Source: a bacterium
GTDB lineage: Bacteria; Chloroflexota; Dormibacteria; UBA8260; Bog-877
NCBI GenBank assembly: GCA_021791345.1
Contig: JAJYWT010000096.1
Coordinates: 1 to 27,286 of the forward strand
DNA length: 27,286 nt
Direction: 5' to 3'
The notes beneath the pieces were generated by a model. It made no database searches and was not told the DNA's origin. It worked only from the letters and a program-made list of their open reading frames with translations. Positions 11,287 to 18,853 of this stretch are shown piece by piece; position 1 is the first letter of the stretch, and each line of letters begins with the position of its first letter. The translations under genes and the position numbers were made by a program.

Positions 11287-12271
11287 CCGGGGGGCCCCAG
11301 CTCTTCCGGCAGCGGTCCAGGACCGCCAGGTTGGCCGCCCCGTCGACCGCGGTGGTCAGCAGCGGTTGTCCGGTTGCGACCGCGGCGTGAAACGCCCGGA
11401 CCATCTCGGTGTAGGGGTTGGTGGCGGGCACCGCCAGTTCCTCCGACCCCCGGGCCCCCAGCCGGCGCACGACGGGGAGAGCTTCGGTGTGCCAGGCGGT
11501 GAAGGGACGCTCAAGGCGCACAGCGCCCTGTGTCCCCTCGATCGTGATCCACTCGGACTCGGCGGCATCGAACCCGCACGCCAGGGCGGCCAGGCACTCC
11601 CCGGCCCCCGGCTGGGAGGGAAAGCACAGGCTGATGCTAGCTGCCAGATCCACACCTCGCGCCAGGACCGCCACCGACTTGACCTGGGTGGGCTCCCTCC
11701 CGGCAATCCACCGGGCGGCGCTGACCAGGTATGAGCCCACGTCATACAGCGCCCCGCCGCCCAGGGTGGGGTCCCAACGGTAGTCGACGCCGGACCCGAG
11801 GGTGAAGCTGAAATTACCGGAGATCAGCCGGACCTCGCCGAGCTCGCCGGCGCTGACGATCTTGCGCACCAGCGCCCAGCGGGGGTGGTAGCGATACATC
11901 ACAGCCTCCCCCAGCACCCGGCCCGAGGCCGAAGCCGCGGCGGCCATCTCCAACGCCTCGGCCTCGCTGAGCGCGAGCGGCTTCTCGCAGAGTACGTGCC
12001 TGCCGCGAGCGAGCGCCGCCAGCGTCCAGGGGCGGTGCTCCGAATTGGGCAACGGTATGTAAACACAGTCGAGGTCCCGCTCCAGCACCGCCTGGTAGCC
12101 CTCGACCGCCTCCAGGGCGCCGGCCGCTGCAGCCAGTTCCTGGGCCCGGAGCAGCGACCGCGACCCCACCACCTCCACCACTCCCCCTGCCTCCTGGATC
12201 GCCGGGATGACAGCTTGGCGGGCGATCCGGGCCGCCCCTAGTACGCCCCACCTGAGCCCGGGCGGGTTCAG
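11273..12271 (-). CDS. Gfo/Idh/MocA family NAD(P)-dependent oxidoreductase with a likely CTG start
   Basis: This encodes 332 residues if read from the CTG at 12271. The frame has no ATG, GTG or TTG until 12181, but a start there would remove the first Rossmann strand. The 30 codons upstream encode LRWGVLGAARIARQAV, which is exactly the expected nucleotide-binding start. The CTG overlaps the stop of the gene upstream (CTGA), so translational coupling is likely. Downstream lie the family motif CEKPLALSEAEA and the C-terminal beta-sheet domain with GGGALYDVGSY. Members oxidise or reduce sugars, inositols or glycosides with NAD(P). The substrate is unknown. The gene forms a two-gene operon with the ThuA fusion. 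Confidence 0.88.
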   Translation of the reverse strand: MNPPGLRWGVLGAARIARQAVIPAIQEAGGVVEVVGSRSLLRAQELAAAAGALEAVEGYQAVLERDLDCVYIPLPNSEHRPWTLAALARGRHVLCEKPLALSEAEALEMAAAASASGRVLGEAVMYRYHPRWALVRKIVSAGELGEVRLISGNFSFTLGSGVDYRWDPTLGGGALYDVGSYLVSAARWIAGREPTQVKSVAVLARGVDLAASISLCFPSQPGAGECLAALACGFDAAESEWITIEGTQGAVRLERPFTAWHTEALPVVRRLGARGSEELAVPATNPYTEMVRAFHAAVATGQPLLTTAVDGAANLAVLDRCRKSWGPPVSPR

Positions 12272-13935
12272 ATCCGCACCGGCCTGGCGACACCGGTCTG
12301 GGCCGCCTGCTGGGCAATCTCCATCAGCTGGATGTTCCGCCGGGCGAACTCCGGAGTGACCGCCAACGGTTCCTGCGCCAGCAGGTGGCCAGCCAGGTTG
12401 CGGTAGAAGGCGGACTCGGGCACCGGCGGCAGTGCCAACCTCTCGTCATGGCTGAGCCCCTGGCCCGCCGGGCGCAGGACGTGCAACTCGCAGGGCAGGT
12501 CGGACACGGGCACATGCTGCTCGAGGAGCCCATTGGGCCCCTGGCTGGAGAGGACCGCCTCCCGCCAGTGGCCTACCGCCGCCCCCTTGGTGCCCAGCAC
12601 GTACCACTTGGGCTTGCGGGCGGCGGCGATGTCGGAATGGAGGAACGAGGCTTCGGCACCACCTTCGAAGCGAAGTCGAATCTCGAACTGATCATCGTTG
12701 GTGACGTCGTGCCAGACCCGCTTCTGGCTGGAGGCGTCCACCTGCACCACAGGGTTGGGCAGCAGCTGAAGGATCCAATCGAGGTAGTGGGCGCCCCAGT
12801 CGTAGATCACCCCGCCGCTGACATCGCGGTCCGAATGCCAGAAATGGCAGGGATGGTCGAACCCGCCCACGAACGCCTCCACCCGGAACACATCCCCCAG
12901 CTGGCCCGAGCGCACCAGGTCCAGCAAAGCCAGGAAATCGGCGTCCCAGCGCCGGTTCTGGTACACCGTGAGGACGCGGCCGGCACCGCGGGCGGCAGCC
13001 ACCAACTGGTCCGCCTCCGCCCCGGTCAGACAGAAGGGTTTCTCCACCACCACGTGCTTGCCGGCGGCCAGCGCCCGCATCGCCAGTTCGAAGTGGGTGT
13101 TGGGGGGTGTGGACACCACCACCAGGTCGACGTCGGCGCGGCCCAGCAGCGAATCCACATCCGGCAGCAGTTCAGGCTCGGCCCCATCGGCCAGGGCGGC
13201 CGCGAGCCGCTCCGGGCTGCGGTCACACACGGCCACCAGCTCCAAGCCCGAAACCGCGGAGATTCCCCGAGTGTGCTCGCGTCCGATGGCGCCGAATCCC
13301 AGCAGCCCGACGCCCAGGGCCGCCGGTTCATCCCGGCCGGCCACGTGGCGGACGGCCCGGTACAGAAGCCCCTGCATCACCTCCATGGAGTAGATCTCGG
13401 GCGTCTCCCCCAGGCCGCAGTAGAAGACCCTGCCCGCTCCGTGGGAGCGAGCGTAGGCCACCGGGACCTCGTGCGACTGCCAGGTGGTCGAGAGCAGCAC
13501 CTCTGCGTCGGGCGCCAGCTTCGCCTTGGCGAAGCAGGAGTCCAGCAGCCGGAGATTCTGCGGCACCCTGCGGGTGATGTCATGGCCGGAAGACCGCACG
13601 TCGGCCACCAGCTCCATCTGCGGAAGCTGGCTGTCGGACCCGCCCCCCATCATCGCCAGGTACTCTGGGCTCGGGGCCCAGCGCTGGCTGGTGCAGTGCA
13701 GACCCACGAATCCCCCGCCGGCGCTGACAAACCTGCACAGCCCGGCCTCCTCCTTGGGAGCCAGGCCACCTCTGGGGGCATGGGCCACCACCACGTCGAA
13801 GTGCTCGAGCCGGGATAGGGGCGCAGTGTCGTGCGCCACCTCAAGCGTCACTTCCCCGGTGCTGGCGAGGTACTTGAGCCAGGGGTCGAGTGTCGTCACA
13901 TGGTGCTCGTCCACCAGGACCAGCGTGCGGATCAT
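12268..13935 (-). CDS. Fusion of ThuA-like domain and Gfo/Idh/MocA oxidoreductase
   Basis: This encodes 555 residues in two parts. Residues 1 to about 200 form a ThuA-like, glutamine-amidotransferase-fold domain with DVVVAHAPRGGL, GGGFVGLHC at 73-81 and GRVFYCGLGETPEIY. Residues from about 207 form a complete Gfo/Idh/MocA enzyme with GFGAIG at 213-218, VVEKPFCLTGAEAD and GGVIYDWGAHYLDW. ThuA is linked to trehalose and other disaccharide use through 3-keto sugars, and Gfo/Idh enzymes make or use such keto sugars. The fusion suggests both steps act on one substrate, but that is inference. GGAGG lies ten bases before the ATG. The next gene starts inside this gene's stop codon. Confidence 0.9.
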   Translation of the reverse strand: MIRTLVLVDEHHVTTLDPWLKYLASTGEVTLEVAHDTAPLSRLEHFDVVVAHAPRGGLAPKEEAGLCRFVSAGGGFVGLHCTSQRWAPSPEYLAMMGGGSDSQLPQMELVADVRSSGHDITRRVPQNLRLLDSCFAKAKLAPDAEVLLSTTWQSHEVPVAYARSHGAGRVFYCGLGETPEIYSMEVMQGLLYRAVRHVAGRDEPAALGVGLLGFGAIGREHTRGISAVSGLELVAVCDRSPERLAAALADGAEPELLPDVDSLLGRADVDLVVVSTPPNTHFELAMRALAAGKHVVVEKPFCLTGAEADQLVAAARGAGRVLTVYQNRRWDADFLALLDLVRSGQLGDVFRVEAFVGGFDHPCHFWHSDRDVSGGVIYDWGAHYLDWILQLLPNPVVQVDASSQKRVWHDVTNDDQFEIRLRFEGGAEASFLHSDIAAARKPKWYVLGTKGAAVGHWREAVLSSQGPNGLLEQHVPVSDLPCELHVLRPAGQGLSHDERLALPPVPESAFYRNLAGHLLAQEPLAVTPEFARRNIQLMEIAQQAAQTGVARPVRI

Positions 13936-13990
13936 CGCGTTGCAGCCTCCCTACGCAGCCTCGGTCACGCGCTCCCCAACGCTCACCTCA

Positions 13991-13996
13991 ACTTTA
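13991..13996 (-). promoter_or_regulatory. Candidate -10 element TAAAGT for the oxidoreductase operon
   Basis: TAAAGT on the minus strand lies 55 bases before the ATG at 13935. It would give a leader of about 50 bases that includes the GGAGG site. It is the only TANNNT in the gap after menG. Confidence 0.35.
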
Positions 13997-14036
13997 ACCC
14001 AGACCAGCGCCGGCCACCCCAAAGGGCCGGTGCCGA

Positions 14037-14072
14037 GCCGCACCGGGTGCGAACGCGCGGCTCAGCCGCGCG
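14037..14072 (-). terminator. Paired GC-rich hairpins at the end of menG
   Basis: A seven-pair stem CGCGCGG/CCGCGCG with a five-base loop (14054-14072) spans the menG stop codon. A second short stem built on CGCAC/GTGCG lies just beyond it. There is no U-run, so this is at best a non-canonical terminator. Confidence 0.3.
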
Positions 14073-14778
14073 GTTTGACACCGACGTGGATGGCGACGAT
14101 CCCCGCCGTCATCCGCTGGTAGCGCACGCGCTCGAAGCCCGCCTCCCGCAGCCAGCGCGACACCACCAGCGGCGGAGGAAAGGAAGCGATCGAATCGGTG
14201 AGGTACTGGTAGGCTCCCGCCCTCCCCAGCAGGGCCGTGGCGATCCGGGGGATGACGAAACGGTTGTAGAGCCGGTACCAGAATCGCAATGGTCCCGCCA
14301 CCGTGCTGAACTCGAGAATCACGGCTCTGCCCCCCGGGCGCAGCACCCGCCGCATCTCCTGGAGAGCCACATCTCGGCGGTCGATGTTGCGCAGCCCGAA
14401 GGCCATGGTGCAGGCATCGAAGGAGTCGTCGGCGAAGGGCAGCTGGCAGGCATCGCCGACCTGGAATCCCACCCCGGGGACCCTGGTGGTGGCCACCTGG
14501 ATCATGGCCGCGGTGAGATCCAGCGCCGACACGGACCCCTCGGGACCAACCCTCCGCTTCAAGAGCGCGGAGAGCGCACCGGTCCCGCAGCAGACGTCCA
14601 GCGCCCGCCCGCCCCTGCCGATCCTGGCCAACTGCGCGGCCCGGCGGCGCCAGCGCCGATCCTCACCCAGGCTCAAGACCAGGTTGAGCAGGTCATAGCG
14701 GTGCGCGATCGCGGCGAACATGGAGCGCACCGCCTCCGGCTCGGGGTGGCCGGCCGTGGGCAGGGGACGCTCCAGCAT
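14062..14778 (-). CDS. menG: Demethylmenaquinone methyltransferase (MenG/UbiE family)
   Basis: This encodes 238 residues. MenG performs the last step of menaquinone synthesis, a SAM-dependent C-methylation of demethylmenaquinone at the membrane. The opening FAAIAHRYDLLNLVLSLGED matches the UbiE/MenG family. The SAM motif ALDVCCGTGALS lies at 59-70, followed by LPFADDSFDACTMAFGLRN and the post-motif region VLRPGGRAVILEFS, YLTDSIASFP and GIVAIHVGVKP. These family signatures make the family call firm. Menaquinone is inferred because no ubiquinone gene is present. The start may be the ATG at 14778 after a purine-rich AGAAAGGGG stretch, or a GTG at 14808 whose GTGA overlaps the stop of the upstream gene. 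The two genes are almost certainly cotranscribed. Confidence 0.93.
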   Translation of the reverse strand: MLERPLPTAGHPEPEAVRSMFAAIAHRYDLLNLVLSLGEDRRWRRRAAQLARIGRGGRALDVCCGTGALSALLKRRVGPEGSVSALDLTAAMIQVATTRVPGVGFQVGDACQLPFADDSFDACTMAFGLRNIDRRDVALQEMRRVLRPGGRAVILEFSTVAGPLRFWYRLYNRFVIPRIATALLGRAGAYQYLTDSIASFPPPLVVSRWLREAGFERVRYQRMTAGIVAIHVGVKPRG

Positions 14779-14804
14779 CCCCCTTTCTTCTACCTGGTCC
14801 GCGG

Positions 14805-15680
14805 TCACAGCTGGGCGGCGGCGCTGGCCTCTCCCCGCTCGACTGGGGCACGCCTGACGGCGCACCCACAGGTGGGCTCGCCAGGCAGCGCCACCAGCGC
14901 GTCCAGCGCGACCCTGCCCAGCTCCTCCGCTCCCTCCTGGACGATCGCCCGGAGCAGCTCGAAGTCCCATTCGGGGCGCACGCCTTCCGCGTAATTGAGC
15001 ACCATCTCGACGGTGGCGAAGCACGCTCCGATCTCCCGGGCCAGGTACACCGCCGGGGTCACCGCCTGTCCGATGATGTCACCCCCGAGCCGGGCCAGGG
15101 CCGCCACCTCGGCGGCGGTCTCAAACCTCGGCCCCTCGACCGTGGCGTGGACCGCTCGGTTGAAGACCCTGGTCGCCTTCTCGGCCGCAAATCGACGGGA
15201 GCGCTGCCAGAGCGCCTCGCGGATGTCGGGGCAGAACGGCTCTCGCATCGAGACCATCGCCCCGGGCACCAGCTGCCCGCCGATCTGGTGGGTGAAGTCG
15301 ATGAAGTCGTGCGGAATGATCAGGTCGCGAGGATGGAAGTGCTGAGTGATGCTGGCGGTGCCGGACTCGGCGACGATCCGCCAGACGCCGGCCTCCTGCA
15401 GCACGGAGAACAGCGCCAGGCTCTGACGCTCCCGGCCGGCTTCGGGTTGCCCCTCATGGGGCCGGACGAACAGCACGGACCGCACCGCTCCCGCATCATC
15501 GCCGATCTCGAATTTGGTGATCGGGGGCGTGTCCCCGAACCGGGTCGAGAACACCTGCTCGCGGCTGATGACCCGCACCCGCGGATCGCGCTCCGGGGAC
15601 CCCTGGGTGCCGGTGCCGGAGCCGCCCAGAATCGCGTAGTCAGCCGTGGGGATCGGGGGCTGGGATGAGGATGAGGCCAT
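14805..15680 (-). CDS. Divergent MTA/purine nucleoside phosphorylase (PNP/MTAP family 2)
   Basis: This encodes 291 residues. Phosphorylases of this family split 5'-methylthioadenosine or purine nucleosides with phosphate, in methionine or purine salvage. The family is clear from AILGGSGTG at 16-24, the VEGPRFET signature at 181-188 and TPAVYLAREIGACFATVEM. Key positions differ. The usual RHGxxH phosphate/substrate motif is replaced by VRPHEGQ near 72-78. Where MTAP has the Asp that reads adenine (DYD), this protein has LNYAE, with Asn229. Substrate choice therefore cannot be assumed. The start at 15680 lies seven bases after TATACT. The upstream in-frame extension to 15755 is proline-rich and unlikely. 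menG follows directly. Confidence 0.82.
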   Translation of the reverse strand: MASSSSQPPIPTADYAILGGSGTGTQGSPERDPRVRVISREQVFSTRFGDTPPITKFEIGDDAGAVRSVLFVRPHEGQPEAGRERQSLALFSVLQEAGVWRIVAESGTASITQHFHPRDLIIPHDFIDFTHQIGGQLVPGAMVSMREPFCPDIREALWQRSRRFAAEKATRVFNRAVHATVEGPRFETAAEVAALARLGGDIIGQAVTPAVYLAREIGACFATVEMVLNYAEGVRPEWDFELLRAIVQEGAEELGRVALDALVALPGEPTCGCAVRRAPVERGEASAAAQL

Positions 15681-15687
15681 GGCCTGG

Positions 15688-15693
15688 AGTATA
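15688..15693 (-). promoter_or_regulatory. -10 element TATACT of a likely leaderless promoter
   Basis: TATACT on the minus strand is followed by seven bases and the ATG at 15680. It is close to a perfect sigma-70 -10 box, and there is no ribosome-binding site between it and the start. The transcript probably continues into menG. Confidence 0.6.
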
Positions 15694-15800
15694 TGGATGC
15701 CTCCGGGTGGTGCCGGAATCAACTCTGGGCGCGGCGCTGGACTCAGCCCCGGCACGGGCCCGATTGGAAGCCCGGAAGCCCAACCCTCGGAGCGACCAGA

Positions 15801-16820
15801 TCAGGCGGTGCTCAGGTCGAAGTCCGCCACCACGGGGAAGTGGTCGCTGGCGAGCTTGGCGACCGCTGCCAGAGCGTCGTCCTGGGCCCCCACCCCACAG
15901 CTCACCAGCCTGTCCGCGAGATCGGAGGTGGCGAAGATGTAGTCGATGCGGACGGCGGGCAGATAGGTGGGACAGGTGAAGCTCTCAGAGGTCTCATCAA
16001 CGCGACGCAGGCAGTCCACATAGCCGGCGTCGATCATGCTGCGCACCGCCGCCCTCGGCATCAGCGCAGCCACCAGGGCATCCGTCCCCTCCCCGCGTGG
16101 CACCATCTCGATCAGAGGGTGGACCAGCCAGGGCAACCGGGGAATCCCAGCCCTCGCAACCTCCGACACCTCGGCCGCGCTGCGGCCCGGGTCCCGCCAC
16201 CAGCGCATCGCCCTCACACTGGCGGGCACCGGGCCCAGGGCCCCCACCTCGTCGAGGACCCCGGTGCGGCGCCACTCCGAGAGCAGACCCAAAAAGTCGG
16301 TGGCGTGAATGCCGTCGCCGGGGGCCATCGAGTTGAAGTCCCCCAAGATCAAGTGGGGGATTACGGGCTTCGCCCGTGCCTGCTCGCGGATGGCGCCGAG
16401 TTCGCGCAGCCGGTCCGGCTCAGCCCGACCCCGCCTCTGGAACGCCGCGGTGAGGTGGACCGTGTGCACCCCGAGGCGGGGAAAGCGGCTGTCGGGGCCG
16501 AGCTCCAGCTCCACCTCTATGGAATTCCGCGGCCAGGCCTCTGGATGCTGGTGGTTCCGAAAGCGGGCCACCGGAACCCGCGAAAGCAGGCCCTGGTGCC
16601 TAAACCTGGGCGCCGGACCGAAGTAGGGTTGGTAGCCTAGGGCACGGGCCATGGCCTCCATCGGCTCCGGATCCTCGATCTCCTGCAGTGCGAGCACATC
16701 GGGATCGAGCGACTCGACCACCTCTCGGATCGCCGGCCAGCGGTCGCCACCCCCAGCCAGGATGTTGTAGGTGGCAACCCTCAAGCTGTCCCTGGGCCGG
16801 ACGGCCGACGCAGCTTCCAT
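15801..16820 (-). CDS. Endonuclease/exonuclease/phosphatase (EEP) family protein
   Basis: This encodes 339 residues. The EEP catalytic motifs appear in order: ATYNILAGGG with Asn19, LALQEIED with metal-binding Glu47, VHTVHLTA with His122, LILGDFNSM with Asp161 and Asn163, RIDYIFATSD near 292-301, and SDHFPVVADF with Asp326 and His327. The active site is complete. Family members cut nucleic acids or remove phosphates from lipids or other small molecules. There is no signal peptide, so the enzyme is probably cytoplasmic and the substrate is open. An insert of about 90 residues at about 180-270 has no motif I recognise. The ATG at 16820 follows TAGAAT by eight bases. The frame extends 15 codons further but loses that promoter. 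The gene is divergent from the LLM oxidoreductase. Confidence 0.88.
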   Translation of the reverse strand: MEAASAVRPRDSLRVATYNILAGGGDRWPAIREVVESLDPDVLALQEIEDPEPMEAMARALGYQPYFGPAPRFRHQGLLSRVPVARFRNHQHPEAWPRNSIEVELELGPDSRFPRLGVHTVHLTAAFQRRGRAEPDRLRELGAIREQARAKPVIPHLILGDFNSMAPGDGIHATDFLGLLSEWRRTGVLDEVGALGPVPASVRAMRWWRDPGRSAAEVSEVARAGIPRLPWLVHPLIEMVPRGEGTDALVAALMPRAAVRSMIDAGYVDCLRRVDETSESFTCPTYLPAVRIDYIFATSDLADRLVSCGVGAQDDALAAVAKLASDHFPVVADFDLSTA

Positions 16821-16828
16821 CTCATTCG

Positions 16829-16834
16829 ATTCTA
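16829..16834 (-). promoter_or_regulatory. -10 element TAGAAT of a likely leaderless promoter
   Basis: TAGAAT on the minus strand is followed by eight bases and the ATG at 16820. There is no ribosome-binding site. Confidence 0.5.
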
Positions 16835-16888
16835 GGATCGCGAGCTGCCGGGACCCGGCGACCAACGCCGGGCAGGCCCCGTGGTTGC

Positions 16889-16894
16889 CATGAT
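16889..16894 (+). promoter_or_regulatory. -10-like CATGAT before the LLM oxidoreductase
   Basis: CATGAT, preceded by TGC as in an extended -10 box, is followed by six bases and the ATG at 16901. It deviates from TANNNT in the first base. GAGG abuts the ATG too closely to act as a ribosome-binding site. Confidence 0.35.
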
Positions 16895-16900
16895 TAGAGG

Positions 16901-17734
16901 ATGAAGTTCGGGCTCTTCGTGCCGCCCTTCTTCGGGCTGGCCGATCCCCATCTGATCGCTGAGCTCGCGGCCGAGGCCGAGGGCTCCGGCTGGGACGGCT
17001 TCTTCCTGTGGGATCACATGCTGGCGGGAGAGGGGACTCCCATCGCGGACCCCTGGGTGAGCATGGCGGCCATGGCTGGGATGACCCGCACGATCCACAT
17101 GGGAACGATGGTCACCCCTCTGAGCCGACGACGCCCCTGGGTCATGGCCCGCCAGATCGCCACCCTGGATCGACTCTGCGACGGCCGCCTGGTGGTCGGC
17201 ATAGGCCTCGGCGACGACGGGTGGCAGGAGTTCAGCTCCTTTGGGGAGGAGACCGACCCCATCCGCCGAGGGGTCGCCCTCGACGAGTCGCTGACAGTGC
17301 TCCGGGGGCTGTTGACCGGGAAGCCGGTCTCGTTTTCGGGGACGACCCACCGGGTGGGTTCGACCGCCTTCCTGCCCCCTGCGCCGGTGCCGTTCTGGGC
17401 GGCAGGACGATGGCCGCGGCGCCGCCCTCTGGCCCGGGCGGCCCGGCTGGAGGGCTTCTTCCCGATCTTCCGCCAGCCCGATCGCGACCGGGCCCCGGCG
17501 CAGGCGGACCTGCTCGCGATCCAGGCGGAGCTTGGCGCGCGCCACGTGCCACCCGGCTACGACCTGGCGGTCACATGGTCCTTCCCGAGGGGAGGCGATC
17601 CCACCCCACTCCGGGACGACCTTCGGCGGGTCGAGGAGGCGGGTGTGACCTGGGCGCTGCACGGCCTGCCACCGCGGCCCCTCCCGGTCGATCTGGTGAG
17701 GACGGTGGTGACGGCCGGGCCGCCGCGGGACTGA
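16901..17734 (+). CDS. LLM-class (luciferase-like) flavin-dependent oxidoreductase
   Basis: This encodes 277 residues. The opening MKFGLFVPPF, then AAEAEGSGWDGFFLWDHML, IHMGTMVTP and RQIATLDRLCDGRLVVGIGLGDD, is the standard start of luciferase-like monooxygenase barrels, which use FMN or coenzyme F420. At 277 residues it is on the short side for the family (usually about 280-350). The strand after the FWAAGRW segment is followed by an arginine-rich stretch rather than the usual longer tail. F420 or FMN and the substrate cannot be decided here. It is divergent from the EEP gene, with 80 bases between the start codons. Confidence 0.88.
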   Translation: MKFGLFVPPFFGLADPHLIAELAAEAEGSGWDGFFLWDHMLAGEGTPIADPWVSMAAMAGMTRTIHMGTMVTPLSRRRPWVMARQIATLDRLCDGRLVVGIGLGDDGWQEFSSFGEETDPIRRGVALDESLTVLRGLLTGKPVSFSGTTHRVGSTAFLPPAPVPFWAAGRWPRRRPLARAARLEGFFPIFRQPDRDRAPAQADLLAIQAELGARHVPPGYDLAVTWSFPRGGDPTPLRDDLRRVEEAGVTWALHGLPPRPLPVDLVRTVVTAGPPRD

Positions 17735-17913
17735 GCCCCGCCCGCCGAGCCGCAGGAGCGATCCCTCGGCTGGGCCCTCGACGCCGGCTGGGTGTTCCGT
17801 CCCAGGCCTCTTCCGGCGTGAGCCGGACCTCCGTGCGGCCACCCTCAGACCGAGGCTGCGCGACCCCGGAGTACTTCCATGCCCAGAACTCCCAATCCCG
17901 GGCCGAGGGAGAC

Positions 17914-17919
17914 TAAACT
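17914..17919 (+). promoter_or_regulatory. -10 element TAAACT of a likely leaderless promoter
   Basis: TAAACT is followed by six bases and the GTG at 17926. There is no ribosome-binding site. The preceding 180 bases (17735-17913) hold no gene I can support. Confidence 0.5.
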
Positions 17920-17925
17920 CGTCCC

Positions 17926-18555
17926 GTGGCCACGAGCTCCGCACCAAGACCAGCTGTCCAAGTCAGGCCCGGCGGGTTGGCGGTCACGGTCGGGCGGAGC
18001 TGGCGGGTGATCTCCGCCCACGGCCCGGCGGCGCTGGCGTGGGCGGTGGTGGTCGGGGCGGGGACAGCGCTGGCGCTGCTCGCCTTCAGTGCCCAGGCGC
18101 ACTACACCGCGCAGTACGACCTCGGGGCGACCCTAAACGGGTGGCAGAACCTGCTGCGCCAGGGCGACCCGTGGGAGGCGACCCTGCCCGCGATGGGGGC
18201 AGGCCTGTTGGCCCTGATCGGCTGGCGCCGGCTGCTGAACGCCACCCCAGAACCGACCATCGGGCTGCCGGGCATGGACCCGAGTTCCCCCTTCGCGCTG
18301 CGTTCCAGCCTGCGGCGCGAGCGCCGGCTGATGCTCCTGCTGGTCCGGGTCGTGTTCGCGGTCGTGCTCATCGCGACCGTGCGCCTACCTGTGTACCTGG
18401 GCCTGGCGCTGAACGGATCCGCATTGGCCCGCGTGACCCTGCCCGGGGTGATCGTGCAAACCGTGGTGTGGATCGCCTGCGGCGGGTGCTTCTGGCTGTG
18501 GCGGGCGCGCTACCTCACGACCCTCGAAGGGTGGGGGATCACCGGTGAGCGCTGA
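17926..18555 (+). CDS. Four-helix membrane protein, function unknown
   Basis: This encodes 209 residues with four hydrophobic segments at about 34-55, 85-102, 134-156 and 168-192. A cytoplasmic-looking basic loop (RRERR near 130-134) precedes the third. I recognise no family. The loop between helices 1 and 2 holds the aromatic and polar stretch HYTAQYDLGATLNGWQNLL. The start is a GTG directly after a TAAACT element. The last codons overlap the start of the glutaredoxin-like gene by 11 bases, so the two are coupled. A redox-linked membrane function is a reasonable but untested guess. Confidence 0.72.
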   Translation: MATSSAPRPAVQVRPGGLAVTVGRSWRVISAHGPAALAWAVVVGAGTALALLAFSAQAHYTAQYDLGATLNGWQNLLRQGDPWEATLPAMGAGLLALIGWRRLLNATPEPTIGLPGMDPSSPFALRSSLRRERRLMLLLVRVVFAVVLIATVRLPVYLGLALNGSALARVTLPGVIVQTVVWIACGGCFWLWRARYLTTLEGWGITGER

Positions 18556-18811
18556 GCCGCTCCAGCTCATGACCAGACGGGGCTGCCACCTCTGTGAGCT
18601 GGTCCGAGAACCGGTGGCTCACGGGGCGGATGAGCTGGGGCTTGCGCTCCTCGAATACGACGTCGACGAGCAGGAGGAGCTGCGGCGGCTCTACGGAAGT
18701 CGGGTCCCGGTCCTGCTTAGTGGCGGCGTGGTCCTGGGCGAGGGTCGGTTCGATCCGGAGGCCGCGCTCGAAGCGCTGCGTCCAGCGTCACCACAATTGA
18801 CGGATCGGTGA
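18545..18811 (+). CDS. Glutaredoxin-like small thiol protein (DUF836 type)
   Basis: This encodes 88 residues with a thioredoxin fold. The first strand LQLMTRRGCHLCE carries the redox pair Cys14 and Cys17 in a CHLC motif. The sequence YDVDEQEELRRLYGSRVPVLL gives the conserved cis-proline region (VPVL), and GRFDPEAALEALR forms the last helix. Such proteins reduce disulfides or mixed thiols in the cytoplasm. The start is a GTG 11 bases before the upstream stop, which implies coupling to the membrane protein. The glycosyltransferase gene starts 42 bases later from its own promoter. Confidence 0.87.
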   Translation: MSAEPLQLMTRRGCHLCELVREPVAHGADELGLALLEYDVDEQEELRRLYGSRVPVLLSGGVVLGEGRFDPEAALEALRPASPQLTDR

Positions 18812-18840
18812 AGCCCGGCTCCAGAGCGCCAACCGGAAAC

Positions 18841-18846
18841 TAGACT
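18841..18846 (+). promoter_or_regulatory. -10 element TAGACT of a likely leaderless promoter
   Basis: TAGACT is followed by seven bases and the ATG at 18854. The hexamer and spacing are identical to those at 373-386, and there is no ribosome-binding site. Confidence 0.55.
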
Positions 18847-18853
18847 GCGCTGC

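Noticed and set aside
12385..13818. Open frame of 477 codons antisense to the ThuA fusion
   Set aside because: It is the shadow of a gene with clear domains, and its own translation has no recognisable fold.
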